From the NCBI RefSeq assembly GCF_040115645.1, contig NC_089557.1:682001-746000 (forward strand): DNA of 64,000 nt, given 5' to 3'. This document shows, piece by piece, positions 38,050 to 51,600 of this stretch. Under the pieces are notes generated by a model that saw only the letters and a program-made list of their open reading frames with translations, did not search any database and was not told where the DNA came from. Made by a program: the position numbers and the translations under genes. The stretch comes from Euwallacea fornicatus (Eukaryota > Arthropoda > Insecta > Coleoptera > Curculionidae). Positions within the stretch are counted from its first letter, which is position 1. Every line of letters begins with the position of its first letter.

Positions 38050-38960
38050 AACAAAGCTCTTTGGCAGGATGATGGAGGAAGTTATATGTGCTCATAACAA
38101 GATCAACGCATGCGTCAGTTTTAAATGGAAAATTTGACGTCAAATCCTTTTCCAGACTATTCATTTTATCCAGATTTTTTTGAGGCAGATGAGCCGAAAA
38201 TCTCTAAGTTCACTAAAAAAATGAAATGTAGAATTTCGAGTAGGAATAATACTTGAATTCGAACAATCTAAAGTGAACCGTCGACAAAATTTTTATTTAT
38301 TTTTATTATTTTATGGTTGCAGTCACTCGCCAGTTTGTTCATAAAAGCCTGAAAAGAGTTATTCGAATTACAACCAAATTCATATCTTGCGTGGTTTCTT
38401 GCCAGGATGGTGGAGGAAGTTTTTCCTTAATCTAATAGCACGAGCAAATCACGAATCTACGTACTTTCAAACGATTTCTTTTTCATCGAACTGTTGTTTA
38501 GATCAGCAACTTTATATAGCTTTCATCGGGCGAAGGTACGGAAAAGTACCTGGGTTACTCGGAAAATTAAACATTGAATGAAAAGAAAAATATCGATATC
38601 AGGTAGCTTGAAGTGAAGTTAATTCAATTATTTGTGTCTTCAAACGTTTTGACGACTCGGCCATTTGCTGTTTTCTGCATAAAAACTGTAGTTCACCAAA
38701 AATGTTAATTTAGAATGTATTGTGTTTGAGTAATGTTGTGTCTTGACGGGATGGTGAAGGAGATTTCCCGTGAATTATACTAAGACAAAACTTGGATTAT
38801 TTGATTTCTTTTATTTAAATTCAAGGGAGTTGTCCAGGCTTCGACAAAATACCAGCATTTTCAGTATTATTCATGTTTTTTTTTCCTTTTGCGAAACCAG
38901 TAACAAGATTCATGGTGTTGCTGTTTTAACGAGCAGTCTCCACCTACAAAGCTTCTTCCT
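38050..38960. repeat. Diverged tandem repeat, about 340-bp unit
   Basis: The motif GGCAGGATGATGGAGGAAG at 38063 recurs as GCCAGGATGGTGGAGGAAG near 38400 and GACGGGATGGTGAAGGAGA near 38747, spacing about 338 and 346. A second shared block (CACTCGCC..TTTG..CATAAAA) precedes the second and third motif copies. It looks like two to three old units of a satellite-like tandem array just after Six4. Confidence 0.55.
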
Positions 38961-39763
38961 TAAAATATTATAGATATGAGAGTAACGCCGAAAGGAAGGC
39001 TGCTGAATGGTACCCTTAGTGAACGTCGCTCAGTTGTCAGAAAATTCGTGCACATTTATAATAAGGCATTACAATTCAAGGCTGCATATGACCATAGAGT
39101 TAACACAAAAGAAGCCTTGCTTTTCGCCACGCTTTAAGGCGAGACCCCGAATCGTTCGATTATGCGCTCCTGAAGCGGTTAAGGCCGTGGGTTAGAGCTC
39201 AAGTCATGGTTTATCCGACTCCTTTTTCGTTCTGTCACATGAAAGAAAACCAACAAAAAGAGGAAGAAAAGCCGCACACACACACACCGGACGCTGAATG
39301 CGGAGTGTCTTGCGGTCAAATTAAAACGCGTGCTATAGAGGATTGTCGTTGAGGTTCCGTAACGTTAAGGCAAAGCCAAAAAGGAAAGATAATTTTAAAA
39401 CGTCACCCGCATTCGGTACCATGACTTTCACAGCACCGAAAATACCAATTTTTAGGTTCCAGCAATAAATGAGTTTGCAGTGAGGATTGCGAAATGTGAC
39501 CTCGTTGGGTACCAATGAATCTGTGAATATGAAGCGTATTTCCTACTTCTGATTAGTCAATCACAAGATGCGTCAGAGACTACTGGTTCATGTCTGTCTG
39601 ACTTAGCTCAAAACAAAATGGCTGCTCGTGTGCAGTGAGATGCCATCGTGTGACAATATCGAATTTTACGGTTCAGGTTAATGTTTAACGTTAACAACGG
39701 TGCTCGAGACGTCTCTATTTACGTCAAGCGTTATTTTTCCGCTCAACGGTCTCGAACCAGTTG

Positions 39764-40012
39764 TCAGTCAGTTTTCAGTACCTTAGTTTACCTTGAGTGC
39801 CGTCACGATAACAACGGCGAATCGAAACAAACGGCGAGCGAGACGCGCGTCCCCTGATCCCGCCACCTGTGTCGTGTGCGTTAAGTTTTTATTTTGTGTT
39901 TATTCGTTTGTTTTAACGGTCGCTTTTTGTTCGTTAGTGCCTGTTCTTGGATTACGTTTGCATTACACACTGCTGGTGGAGTTTCCAGGAGGTCTTGAAG
40001 AGGAAAGTGAAG
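39764..40012 (+). promoter_or_regulatory. Candidate transcription start and 5' untranslated exon (possibly Gef26)
   Basis: Arthropod initiator-like TCAGTCAGTTTTCAGT sits at 39764-39779. It is followed by about 240 nt without an ATG-initiated frame of note and a donor GTGAAG|GTGAGG at 40012. It could be the leader exon spliced to the acceptor at 45272. Assignment is by position only. Confidence 0.3.
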
Positions 40013-42833
40013 GTGAGGTCTTTTGTTTTCGTCCAGAGGCAACTTTATTTTCATAAAATCCAAAGAAATTTTCTCCATAACAAAGTACGAAAACTTGACC
40101 CGCCGAGACACATTGTGGACCCTCGAAAAATCCATTATTCTGCTTTCAAATTCAGCTCTGACTGTGCCCGATCACATGATTCGGTGGGACCATCGTAGCT
40201 GGCTCTAACTCCAGGCTTAGCAAATGTGGAAAGTAGCCAAGAGTCAACAGAAATTAAGAACCAATCAATACTGTCTAATTTTCCATTTGACGATCCGAAA
40301 ACCCTGCGAAACAGCTGTGGGTCCCCGGTGTCTTCGGGGTATGATTTCGCGAATTAATTTACGCCCCTAACCAAAAACGAGCGCCTTCGTCAACACCATT
40401 TGAAGCGGTTAGTAAAAGGAATGTTGCCGGAGATAACGGAAGATGCAGGCAGCCTCCCGACGAAGTCGGTCAACATGGCGAACAAGCTCGCTCTTCGTAA
40501 TATTCAAATGGTGTTTTTAGGTTTCTTCCCATCTTCGTCTCGCCTTCTTCGGTTACCGAGCGTTGCACCTGTCGTTGCAACGATAAAGAAGGAGCCACAC
40601 GGGTGATGAATGCGTGTGTTTATAGGATGCACGACCGAGAGGTCACAGATGTAAAAAAAAGATCAGTCGAATTGGCCGACACAAATATCAATATATATTT
40701 TTTTTAAAATAAAAACAGCTTTTGGACGCGTAGGGATGGAACTCCGGACCCTCTCACTCGCAGAACGCCGCGAAGTTCGCGCGGCTGTCGGCCGTTGAAT
40801 TTAATAGGTGCCGACCATGACACCGCCGTCTTGGCCAATCGGGGACCGTGCGGCGATCATGTGGTCGATCTGACATTTGTGCCATCCGCACCGGCGCTGC
40901 CATTACTCCTGTGAATATATTAGTTTTTTTAGTTCGCTTGAATGGGATTACGGTTCATTTTGATGTGTCCCCGAGGCGTCTCAAGTGAGATTTCCGTATT
41001 TTAACATTCTTTTTTTCCTTACTTCAAGTTGTATTTTCGTCGACTCTGTGACGGCGAGACAATTTCTGGGAGGCGGCCCGGAAGTGTATTGTTGGTTGCT
41101 TATCATCGGCGACACCAAAATATCCACGGGGCCGGGGGGACGAACTGAGACTCGAAAAGGTGCCTCTCTGCGGCCCGTTTCCGTATCCACCCGAGCAAAA
41201 ACCTTTTTCGTCGACGTCGCGCCGTGTTCCTCCATTATCTGCTCCACATGTATATCACAAATCCCGAAATTTCCATCCAATCGTCCCTCGGAGAACAGAG
41301 GCGTAATGAGCCGCTTTCGGACGAAGAATCTGACACAGGCAAGAGTGAGTTAAAAAATCAATTTTGGGACGTCCAGTAAATACAACTTTCTCCTATCGGA
41401 ATCTAACATGCGGCATGAAGATGGAAATAGTGCTTTGTTGATCATGATGAGTAGTAGCACGTAACGGCAAATCTATTTTAATTGGCTCTGGTGTACGTAC
41501 ACCTAAATAGATAATGCGAACAATGTGTTGATCTGATTAAACGCTTTGGGATTTAGAGGCCGCGCCTAATGAAGCAATTTGTATTTTTATCTGTCCTTGA
41601 TTTCGGCCGACTAATAACACGACGTCCTTTCCTTCGCTCATGCAAAATGACACTTACAATAACAGAAACCGAAAAAAGAGGACATTACGCGAGGTATTTT
41701 CTTGCCCTGCGGGAGACTGCGGCGGCCCTCGACGAGGTCCGCGGGCTGTCCTTCGGGTGGGAGAGTTCAAAAGTCGTCCTCTTCCGCCCTGACCCATGCT
41801 ACGCCTCTGCTCAGACCTGGATTAATGGACTTACTCGGGAACGAACCGACATCTGAGAAATATCTCTTTCAGTTCCTGAGATATGGACCAGCCTTAACGT
41901 TGACTTCCTCGATTCGAAAGTACCTCAAAATTGAGGTCGCACTTTTAACGTTCCAGAGCCTGAAGGGAGGCGCGCAGGGCGACGTAGGATCCAGGTGTTT
42001 CGATATTTTAGGGGCGCAAATCGTGTCCACCGTCCAGGCCACGTTAATTTTCTCGGTGGAGGGTCCATCGCCCGTGGACGGGGAGTATTTCCGTAGAGAG
42101 CCAGGGTCACATCAAGAAAATACGTGTTTTCTCTGACAATATAAATTTGAGCCTTAAAAGCTCTCGTATTATTTCATATTACGTTTATCAATTATGAAGC
42201 CCCGCAACCATACACGTTTCCTTCAGGTTTTACGGTTTCCTATTATTGTTTTCATGGACACTACGTCTTAGTTCGTTGACTTTTTTATTGGTTTTTAATA
42301 ATTACACTCCACCTGATCACATTTCAAGTCGTCTCTGGTTCTTTGAGCAAAAAGCCCCATGAAATTCCCATATACATATTCGCGACTAATTTTAATATTC
42401 ATGTAACCGCGTTGTTTTTGTATTATTTTTGCTGCTCACTCGATGTTAACAAATCCAGGACCGGTTCTGCGGTACCCATAGGTAAAACGTACGCTGGCAA
42501 TACCGTATTTAGGGCAACAGTTCTGGTAGTCATTTTGTCAAGAAATCAAGCATCAAACCGCTTTCTTTGATATGTCGCCTTTTGGCATCATGTGCGACTT
42601 TCACTGATTTGTAAGAACAGAAAAAAAAACAAACAAACAATGCGATTTTATGGTGTTTAAGCATTGCGCAGGCCGAGGAAGGAAAAAGGAAGCCGAAAAA
42701 GGTTTTCTCCAGTTTTTTCGAGTGCTTATGGCAAGATTGGCCAAAGCATTGTTGTACCATTATAGACAATGAAGGATTTCACAAAACCCATTGTTCTTGC
42801 CTCGTTTAGAACGTTGTGACTGTAGCACCTATC

Positions 42834-43957
42834 CAGGACCGGCCTTAGCGCGTCTGGCGCGAAATTTTTAATCCACCTCCCGCCCGCCCCGGGACAGTGT
42901 CGGCCAGGAAAGTCCGCCTCGCTGGGCCGTCACCCAACCTCCCCCCCCCTCTCCCACCCTTCCTGAGGCCGGTACTGCAGCGGGCGCAGGGATCTCATCC
43001 GCAATAAATACGTTTTCGGTGTACTTCATATCGGGGCTTATCTCCCCGTATTTACCACTCACCTCAGGTGGATGAGTCATATCATGTTCAAACATCAAGC
43101 GAAAAAATAATGATACGGCAGCAAAAATATGAGTATGGATGACCGAGCAGAAACCAAAAACCATAACGAAGATTCGCTTATGATTTGAATTGGCAGGTCT
43201 TCACTCGATTACTTTCGATTTACAGTTACAAGAATGGTGTAACCAGCTATTTCCTGCATGGGCCCCATAAATGGGGCACTTATTGACCAATCGTTGTAAT
43301 TAATTATTATGCGAGTGGGATGTCATCGGTTACGACACCGCAGGACTATTTCGGTTTCGTGCTGAAATTTACTGTGCAGACCGACTCATCAAGGAAGTAT
43401 GGGGATTCGAGGCTGCACCTCAATTGTATCGAAGTTGTCCTGAAAGTGTCTGCCTTATCAAATACCTACCTACGCCACTGCATACAAGGTGTTTCATGAT
43501 AATCTGTTGGAAAATTGTTTTTTTATTAAAAAAAAAAAACAGTGGCGTAACATGTTTTTCGTTTAAAATGTCCAGGGTCACATCGACGGGGACGTCACTA
43601 GTGAAATGAAGAACATTGTTTTCCCCCTTAAAGCATGTGTCTACATCTTTTGCTTCCCAATTTTCATGAAAACATTCAATGCAGGAACGGACTTGGCACG
43701 TTCTCTACTCGTCTCTTAGGGCGGTGGTCGCTTTTCCAGTGTCTGAGACGATTTCCAAACTGCAATAGTTCGATCTTCGCGTCCAAGTCGTCAGACCCTC
43801 TGATGAGATACGCAGGTTCCATATGGGACCCACGTGTAGACGCACGCGTCGTGCGCCCGCGTCCAGCGTCCCATATGCGTGGAAAAATTAGGCTCCGCAT
43901 TAAATCACAAGTAGTCACGCATAGGATTAATTACCACACATAAAAATTTTATTAACT

Positions 43958-43990
<33 letters not shown>

Positions 43991-44320
43991 GTGATGATAA
44001 TGATGATGGGCGAGTGCTTCTTCAAGTCACGATACGGTCGATGAATTTTCACCCATAATGAGCCTCTATCAGTTTCACGCCGACCGTTAAATCTCAGAAA
44101 TCAAAGGTGAATCATCAGGAAATTGATGCAATTACAGACAGAGATGTGAAAAACTAATGATCACAGTACCGGCCTGGGAGGGAGGGGCGGCAGGAGGTTG
44201 AACGACGGTCCACGACGGCAGGCCAGGAAAGGCGGCGGACTTTCCTGCTTTTTCTCATAGGTCGGGGGGCGATGATTGAAAATTTCGACCAGGGGGCCCG
44301 ATTCGCCGATGCCGCCCCTG
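42834..44320. mobile_element. Element with long (about 150-bp) inverted repeats, non-autonomous
   Basis: The left arm 42834-42978 begins CAGGACCGGCCTTAGCG and contains CAGGAAAGTCCGCC, CAACCTCC and GGCCGGTACTG. The reverse complement of 44164-44320 begins CAGGGGCGGCATCGGCG and contains the same blocks in the same order. The interior has no transposase and includes an ATG microsatellite. It is either one foldback-like element or two inverted copies of one repeat. Confidence 0.55.
43958..44009. repeat. (ATG)n microsatellite
   Basis: About 50 bp of ATG/GAT triplets with small interruptions, inside the inverted-repeat element. Confidence 0.95.
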
Positions 44321-45271
44321 TATGAACGCATTCAATTTCCGTTACAGTCGTCGTTTTGCACCATGCCGAACTGGAAACAGTTTGTTTCAAATGTAAGAGA
44401 AATTTTAGGTAATTAAAACATAATAAACATTGATGGTAACTGCTGCGGTTATTAAAACATCGTTATTTGTTTTGGTAATGGCAATTATAAACAGAAAGGT
44501 GTCTTGGTAAACGCTTTTGGGAAATGTTTTATTTCACGCAGTCTGAGGCAGGTAGGAACACAACCCATGAAAAAACTATTTGATTAATGCAATTGTAATT
44601 CAATAATGCTGCGTATGAACGACCGTTTTGTCGCACTAGTGTGGGAATAAACGCACCCATCTGCCCGATATAGGTAGCATTACTCATGACATCATCCAGT
44701 AAGAGTTCAGGGTTAATTACTCAGGCTTCACTGGGCTGTCTGTGGTTTTGACCAAAAAATCTTGCCCACTTTTCAACCTTCCATTGTATATCTTCAGATG
44801 AAATTAATTAACTAATACCGCCCACTCTGGATGATGGTCGTTTGACTACCTAGATTTCTCTTCTTAATTATTAGCTCAACATAGATGCCGTTTTCAAATC
44901 AGTGTCAAGTCGACCGTAATCGATTGCTTTCGCTGGTCTGTATGTGAATCAGGCCTAAATTTTAACACAATTTACGTTCAATTTGGAAGCTCAGGGAACC
45001 GAGCAATTGCTAAAAAACATCCCCCTGCGGGCAAGCCTTTTCCCCCGCACCCACATGGCAAGTTGAGGGTGTCTATGCAGGGGGTGAACGGCCTAAAAGC
45101 TTGAAAACCGCCTTATAATCAGGTATGCACGTATATCAAACTCAGCCTTCTAGTTATGTAACTAGAGATAAGCTTCGGTAACTTGGTGCATGGAATGCCA
45201 ACTGATAAGCTACATAAACCCACATCTTCATATATTTGCATTTTCTCTTTTCACATTTATTTCGCTTCCAG

Positions 45272-45435
45272 GTCCGCCCAAACAAAGAACAAAACCATGG
45301 AAATTCCAAACAAATGGCAAATAAGGAAAGCCCTATTTGTTCTTTCCATCTTCAGCGGAGGTTTGAATTTGGGCGCGAAATCTGCACACTTTCTCTGCCA
45401 AGTGGGTAGTATTGGTAGCGCCATCTAAGACCGAC
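45272..45435 (+). other. Gef26: Gef26 5' untranslated part of the start-codon exon, with uORF
   Basis: A strong pyrimidine tract and acceptor TTTCGCTTCCAG precede 45272. The leader holds an upstream ORF (ATG at 45297 in context AAAACCATGG, stop TAA at 45426-45428), 43 codons long, ending 7 nt before the Gef26 ATG at 45436. Confidence 0.55.
45297..45428 (+). CDS. Upstream ORF (43 aa) in the Gef26 leader
   Basis: Starts MEIPNKWQIRKALFVLSIFS and ends QVGSIGSAI, with a hydrophobic middle. Its start context is better than that of the main ORF. It is likely a translational control element rather than a functional protein. It exists only if the acceptor at 45272 is used. Confidence 0.35.
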   Translation: MEIPNKWQIRKALFVLSIFSGGLNLGAKSAHFLCQVGSIGSAI

Positions 45436-45629
45436 ATGACGGACTGGGAGGGAATGTGGCTGCGAGCACTCGCGCGGCCGCCACATTGCAGGTCGCTGCA
45501 GGACTTGCAAGTGATTTATTACGGACTGAGCGGCTTGGAGGCGCTGCAGTCGCTCCGAGATTCGAGTTTACGCGCGCTTTGCAAAGTGGTGCGATACGAG
45601 AAGCATTTGGCCAATGACGTGCTTTATTA
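45436..45629 (+). CDS. Gef26: Gef26 coding exon 1
   Basis: Starts MTDWEGMWLRALARPP, then SLQDLQVIYYGLSGLEALQS and VVRYEKHLANDVLY, parallel to the first 65 residues of RAPGEF2/6. Donor TTA|GTAAGT, phase 2. The frame is open upstream without another ATG. Confidence 0.85.
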
Positions 45630-48600
45630 GTAAGTTGTTCTGTATTAATTTAATAAATATTATTAAATAAATTCATAATTCTAGTACGGGAGAGCTCTCT
45701 ACTTGCTGGTACATTTTGCTGTCTGGCTCGGTGTTCATTGATGGGTCTATGTTCCTGCCTCGTTCAAGGTAAGTTTGATCCGCGAATGAATCATTCTGAT
45801 CAAAAAACTCGGTCTTAATTAGTTAAAAAAATATGTATGACGTTGTAGTCCGTGGGTCAGGGCGTAATAATACCGAGCAGATGCGAATAAAGTGCACCTT
45901 TCTTATTATGGAAAAACAATCGTTTTCGTCGCCTACTTGCATTACCAATCCAAAAAAGAATGAGATCTCAAACAAATGAGTATATATTTGTTGTGAGGTG
46001 ATAGCGTGGGATAGTGCTGGGGGGCGTCGAAAAAGGCCCATTATTGAAAAGAACCGTATACCTAATAACATCGGTGATTGAAGTCTTTGCAGAAATAAAC
46101 GTGCGTGGGTTTGTTAATAAAAATCAAAATGTAACTCAATAAAATCCCAAAATTAATAATAATCTATAAAGAAAATTGAAAAAGCCGCGTCCTGTAATTA
46201 GGAGGGAAAGGCATTCTTGCGTTCACCGCAATGTTGCTGTGTCTCATGAGCTAGGGAAAAAAATGTTTAAGTCTTGCATCGGTGAAGCTCGATTCTGCAT
46301 TATCTGAGCTTAAAGAATGAAATCGAAACTTTTCGATCAAAAATAGGAAGATTTCTTTGTTTTTCTTCCAGAAAAAAATCAGATATATCCTAACTCTTAA
46401 AGTATAATTGCTCAAAACGGCAATGCCGCAGACAGCCCAATATTCCGATTCTACTCGACTTAACCCGACCTTATATTTCCAACATTCTCCGCGCATGGCG
46501 CTACCTCCAAGTCCGACACAAAACAGCAGAATTCGCTAGACGACCGTGACTGTTGCTGCCTAGACGAAGCTCATCGAGAGATATTTTGTTTATGTTTTTA
46601 TCAGGAATCGGACCTGATAAACAGATAAACGCGCACACTGCACTTCAATCAAAGTGACCCCACGGATTTCCAACGGTTTTCGCGCGTGTCCGTCCCGAAT
46701 TCACCGTGTTTTTCCATCGAGGAACTTTCCCTTTACCTGGTGGTTCAGTGCTCCTTTGGCATGCCTACACGAAGAATTGAATGAATAATCGCCGGGCCTA
46801 CCTGTTACTGAGTGTTTCGGAGAGATTTTTTTTACTGTGTGTTTCGTGACTCATTGGGATTTTGAGGAATTTCTCTGGAATTATTGGAGACGTCGAAATG
46901 AGTAGGTATCTAGCATGTTAGCGCTAATGTTCGGCTGTTGGCAGCTGAATTTCTATGTGGAAAGTTGAAAAATTGCAAGTTTGGTATGTTTGGAATGACT
47001 GATAAGCGGAAAACCCCAGATTTAATCAAATTTAAACGGAAAGATTGCATCGAGGTGATCTGTCTTGGCTTTCCATTATTCATCAGCCATTACCAAACAA
47101 CCTATCATAATTGACCTTGATCCCAACAATCCCATTGGGCTGAGGCAAAAAAAAAGAAGATCAAAGAGAGCTTCACAGCCAGCTTTGAAAAAATCACTTT
47201 GCTGCTGCTCTCCTCGAGAGCCTTTTCAGTTCTCGACTGTCTCCATTTCTCTTAATCTGGAAATTTGCAAAATAATCTTGAACAATGTACAAATCTCCCT
47301 CTGCCCTTTAACAATGCCACAGGAAAGCGTATTGAGGAAACTCCAAAGCTGAAAGTTACTTGGGGCTTAAAGTTTTTTTTGGCACGTTATGCTGTGCAAA
47401 AGGAGCATTGAAAATTTCAATCTTTGTCATCACGTTCGGTGTGTGTAGGGACTTGGCATGTTTCGCCCTGTATGTTTAAAATGTGATAAGCAACAAATCT
47501 GGACAAATTACCAGAAAGATTTAAAAACATGAGTATTTGCCTCTGTGGAATCTGAAAGGGCTCTCATGAAACTGTGAATTTCGGCAATCTTTTAACCTCA
47601 TTTAAGTGCGTTCTTTTAACTCTGATTTAGACCAGTATTTCATGCCCAAAACTAACGAATCCGCACTAAAGAAACCTCAAGTAGGCATTCAGATATCGGA
47701 CTCGTCTTGGACAATTTCATCAGCTGTTATCTATTCACCAGATGTTTGATGGTAATTACCAAATGGCTTAATCAGCTCCCTATGTTAACGGTTTACCCGT
47801 TAGAGCGGAATGTTTTTTTAAACGATCACCCCTTGTGCGGTTTAAACATGTTTTCAGCAAGATTTGAGCACCTAGACTTTCTTAAGCTCCGTTTAAACTT
47901 CGCTTTGTTTAAGCTCCGCTTCAAGCGCAGTGCGAGCTGCACTTTGAATGGCGCTTCCATTTCATGAACAAATTTATTCGGAGAATCCAGGAACGAGGAC
48001 CATTGAAAGTGTGAGAGAAACGCTTGACCAAGACGGACAAGTCATATTGAATGTGTCCGGAGATGTTTGATTTTGACCGTGAACTTCAGTGATGACGGAC
48101 CGAGTAACGATAGTTGATACTTTTAACATGTAAAGTGATACATGATATGCGTTGATCGGTAATTTACCGGGCGAACGGGTGGCCAAGTATCACGTTGGTC
48201 CACTGTCAAAAACTGACCGAAACTGTTCGATAGTTTGCCGGTCACTTTTAGCCTAAACGCTCCGGCACCTTGGTCCTGACATCCCGGTTTTTCCCCTCCC
48301 GGGCCTCGTTACATCCATTTGGCGTCAACCAAGCACGCTTTATTGAGACGTTCGTTTCTCATTTGAGTGAAACCCCAACGAAATCCAGACAAGTTCTCCA
48401 TTTTATTCGGGTCACGATTGAGCGCAAAATATGATTAATTTACGCTCGGAGGGCAATATCAGGGAGTGCAAAAGCCCTTTAGTTCCCCGTGGATAAGTCG
48501 AACAATACGGATGGAAGCCGGAAGGTAATTGCGCGGAATCAATACCACCTTCTTGGTCTGGCCATTTTGTTTCTATATCGGACCCAATCCGGTACGGCCT

Positions 48601-51600
48601 CCTATTTTCCCTTTATCGATGGGGCTCTTTCGGAGGGGAAACGGAGGCACGGGAACTGATGGCCTTAATTAATGATCATCGATTTTCACGTCGCGATGAT
48701 GAACACGAGGGGCGGAGATTGTTTTACTGTGTATAATTGCGTTCGTTAATAAGTGTTTTTGTTATATAATCCTGTTTTGTTATGGGAAGCATTTAATTGG
48801 CAGATGCGGAGACATCATACAGTGCCCACAGCTACAAGGAAAAATATAATACGAGATTGCCAACGGTCTCTGCGTCACATTATTGTTCCATTGTTTCGGG
48901 TTTTTTGACACGTTCCGTGGTTTTCTCCCATTCTATTGCCTCATTATTTGCCCAAAGCAAAGCGATACAACGAGGCTGTTATTTTCTTATTTAATTCGTT
49001 TCCTGACGGGAAAGTCTACACGCCTAAATTGCGAACGTTGCAGTGTCGATAGGGTCAAAGCTTGGTGAACCCGGAGGCCATATCAGTTTGCTTTGAGATA
49101 AAAAGAAAAAAAAAATCGAGGTTACCTCTGCCGAACACACATTGGCAATACGTAGGAATTTCTCGTTCGAGCTATTGCTTCGCGCGAGTTCTCGGGGCGT
49201 CTCGGCGGGATTGCCCGGAAAACGTCTGGAAACTGGGAACAAACAGAGAGAGGCGTCCCTAGCTGTGGAAAATTACCGCTGATGGATAAATGATCTCGTT
49301 AGGGCCATCCGCTTGTTGGGAATTCATAAGAAGGGGGCAATTTTGCGAATAATTCCGGTTTTGTGTCGCCTCACGGAGGGAAGAGACTGGAGGAAATTAA
49401 GGACACGGGGTTATTTAGGGCGTTAAGCGAAGCGGGGCCTAATTCCCGAACGGCCGTGGATCCGACGCAGCTACTCGTCTCCGCCGACCCGGCAGACATC
49501 TGCCCCCTTCGGAGACGTCCGCGATTTTGACGTTTTTTTCGGGAATTTCGACTTCCGATGTCGCGGAGGTCCCCGCAAGGCCAAAAACTGTTCCCCCCCC
49601 ACCTCCGTTGCGGGGCGCAGCGAAGAAGAAATCGCCGAACGGACAATTCGGTTACGAAAATTGATCGAAATGCGATTTTTCGATTTCGTCCCCTTGCGAA
49701 ACGTCACAGGCGTCCGGCCGACTTCTCGGCCGGAGACGGAGCTCTCCAGTGGCGTATCGAGACGTCGGATAATGTCTCGTTAAATCGATTCGGCGATCGT
49801 TCAGCGCCTCACGGGCGTACGCGGAATGCAAAACGCGTCGAATTCCGTGATTCCTTTCGTTTTTGTTGCGGCAACAATGAGAAACGCGCCGGAGCCCGTG
49901 AGAATGCCCCAACTGATATCGCTCCGATGGAAGACGTACCTTCAAATCCTCTTACCTTCGGACATACCCCGGGGGCACCCGAGTGTAAAATTTGCTCGTT
50001 GAAGGTTATTAAGATTTTGATGGACGCGACATGGTTCCTCATACTAGATTTGCAGTCGATAGGCGGCAGTCTTCAAACGGTCCAATTCATGCTTCAATGG
50101 ATCCTCAGACCGCAGCCCGGTAAAATCGCTGCACTTCTAGGGTCAAGCAAAGGTCACAGCTGTGGTGGTGCTCGCCTCATTCATTCATAGATGATACAAT
50201 CAGCATTAATCGACCTGTTCCGTCTTTTTTGATTGGCTATTATTAGCGTGACCAGCACAAAAGCACAGGAAATTTGTCGGAATTGGTGCTGGAAAGTGCG
50301 CCCGGACCGGTACCCACCATTTCCTTTGTTTCGGTTTTCCTTCCCTTGGGCTTCGCTAATTATTGATAATAATAAGTACACGTTCGTGTGGCTATATTGG
50401 GTTTGTATGAGCGATTTAATTAGACGGAAATCCTGCCGGTTCGGTGCGGCACTAGTACTCACGAGGCCTCGAGACACCAAGACTTCTCAGCCAAAGGCCG
50501 CAGGCCGAATGGACGAGAGGGGCCGATTCCCATAAGTTTTGATATCTTGCGCTCTCGTGAAAGTGCGGGAAATCAATACGGACCACATACATACATTAGC
50601 CTACTGTAGGCCGAAGTGTCTAAGTCGAAGAGGCGCAATTTGTTCTTCCTCTTTCATCGCGCACAAGAAGTGTCTCGTGTGAACGGGGCTTCGTGCCCGA
50701 CGAGGCCTCCTCGGTCACCTCAGGAACTCCGAACCTCCATCGTCGGTGCCCGCAATGTGGCACTGCCAGCAAGTAATGGCAATAATGGCATTCGGCGAAT
50801 GCCTTGTCATCAGTTCTTCTTCGGCTAACGGAATAGGCCACACACTGTATACATACCGCTTGTCGCGAAAAAGATTATCCCAGTTTTTAACGGTAATACG
50901 GGCGAGTTAACGCACGAGGGCCTCCGATTTATCACCCATTGATTTCAGACCAAACAAACGCTGTTTGGCCTGGCAATTAGGGACAGTTGGTGCGGCGAAA
51001 GAGCCATTTCTTGTCGCAATTTGTGGGTCAAAGGTTTGGGGCTCGAATGACGAAACGGCTATGCGCGAGGAAACGCCTTTGAACCTAATCTCACAGATAA
51101 AGCTCTGCAAATATTTACTTGCATCGATACTGTTAATGTGTCACGTACTGTAGAGCAACGCTTCGCTTTGCCGAAACAAAAACGGCCACGATTTAAGGCC
51201 TCCGGCGCGCCCCTGTTGAACGCTTTTCGCCCCCTCGGGTCGACCCCGTGCCTCAACTCCTTCTGGCCACCTTCAGCTACGCAATGAAACACGGCGTAAT
51301 TGGGACGCACCAGTTTCCGGTGCACACGGGGGCGACTGCCACAAAAAAAACTATTACTCCCCTCGGCGCGGTTCTGACTTCGAAATGGGATAAGTTCGAG
51401 TTTCGGAATCGTGGCCCCAACGAATTTCCAAGACAAACGTTTGTTCGCTTAAAGGGAAATAATTCAATTTTGAAGCCTGGAAATTTGAGGTTATTCGCTG
51501 ATGCTCCTGAATACGTTTTTCATATGTTTCAACTTTGTGATTTTAACTGTTCGCGCACAGATGGCGGCCGTGCCGTGTGCGCCCTCAGCTAGGGAACGAT

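Noticed and set aside
39793..40056. Open frame across the candidate leader exon
   Set aside because: No ATG start and the frame reads across a good donor; treated as untranslated.
49558..50190. 210-codon ORF in Gef26 intron 2
   Set aside because: The block is GC-rich and open on both strands, composition is arbitrary (Arg-rich), and there is no splice context or family similarity. Probably chance.
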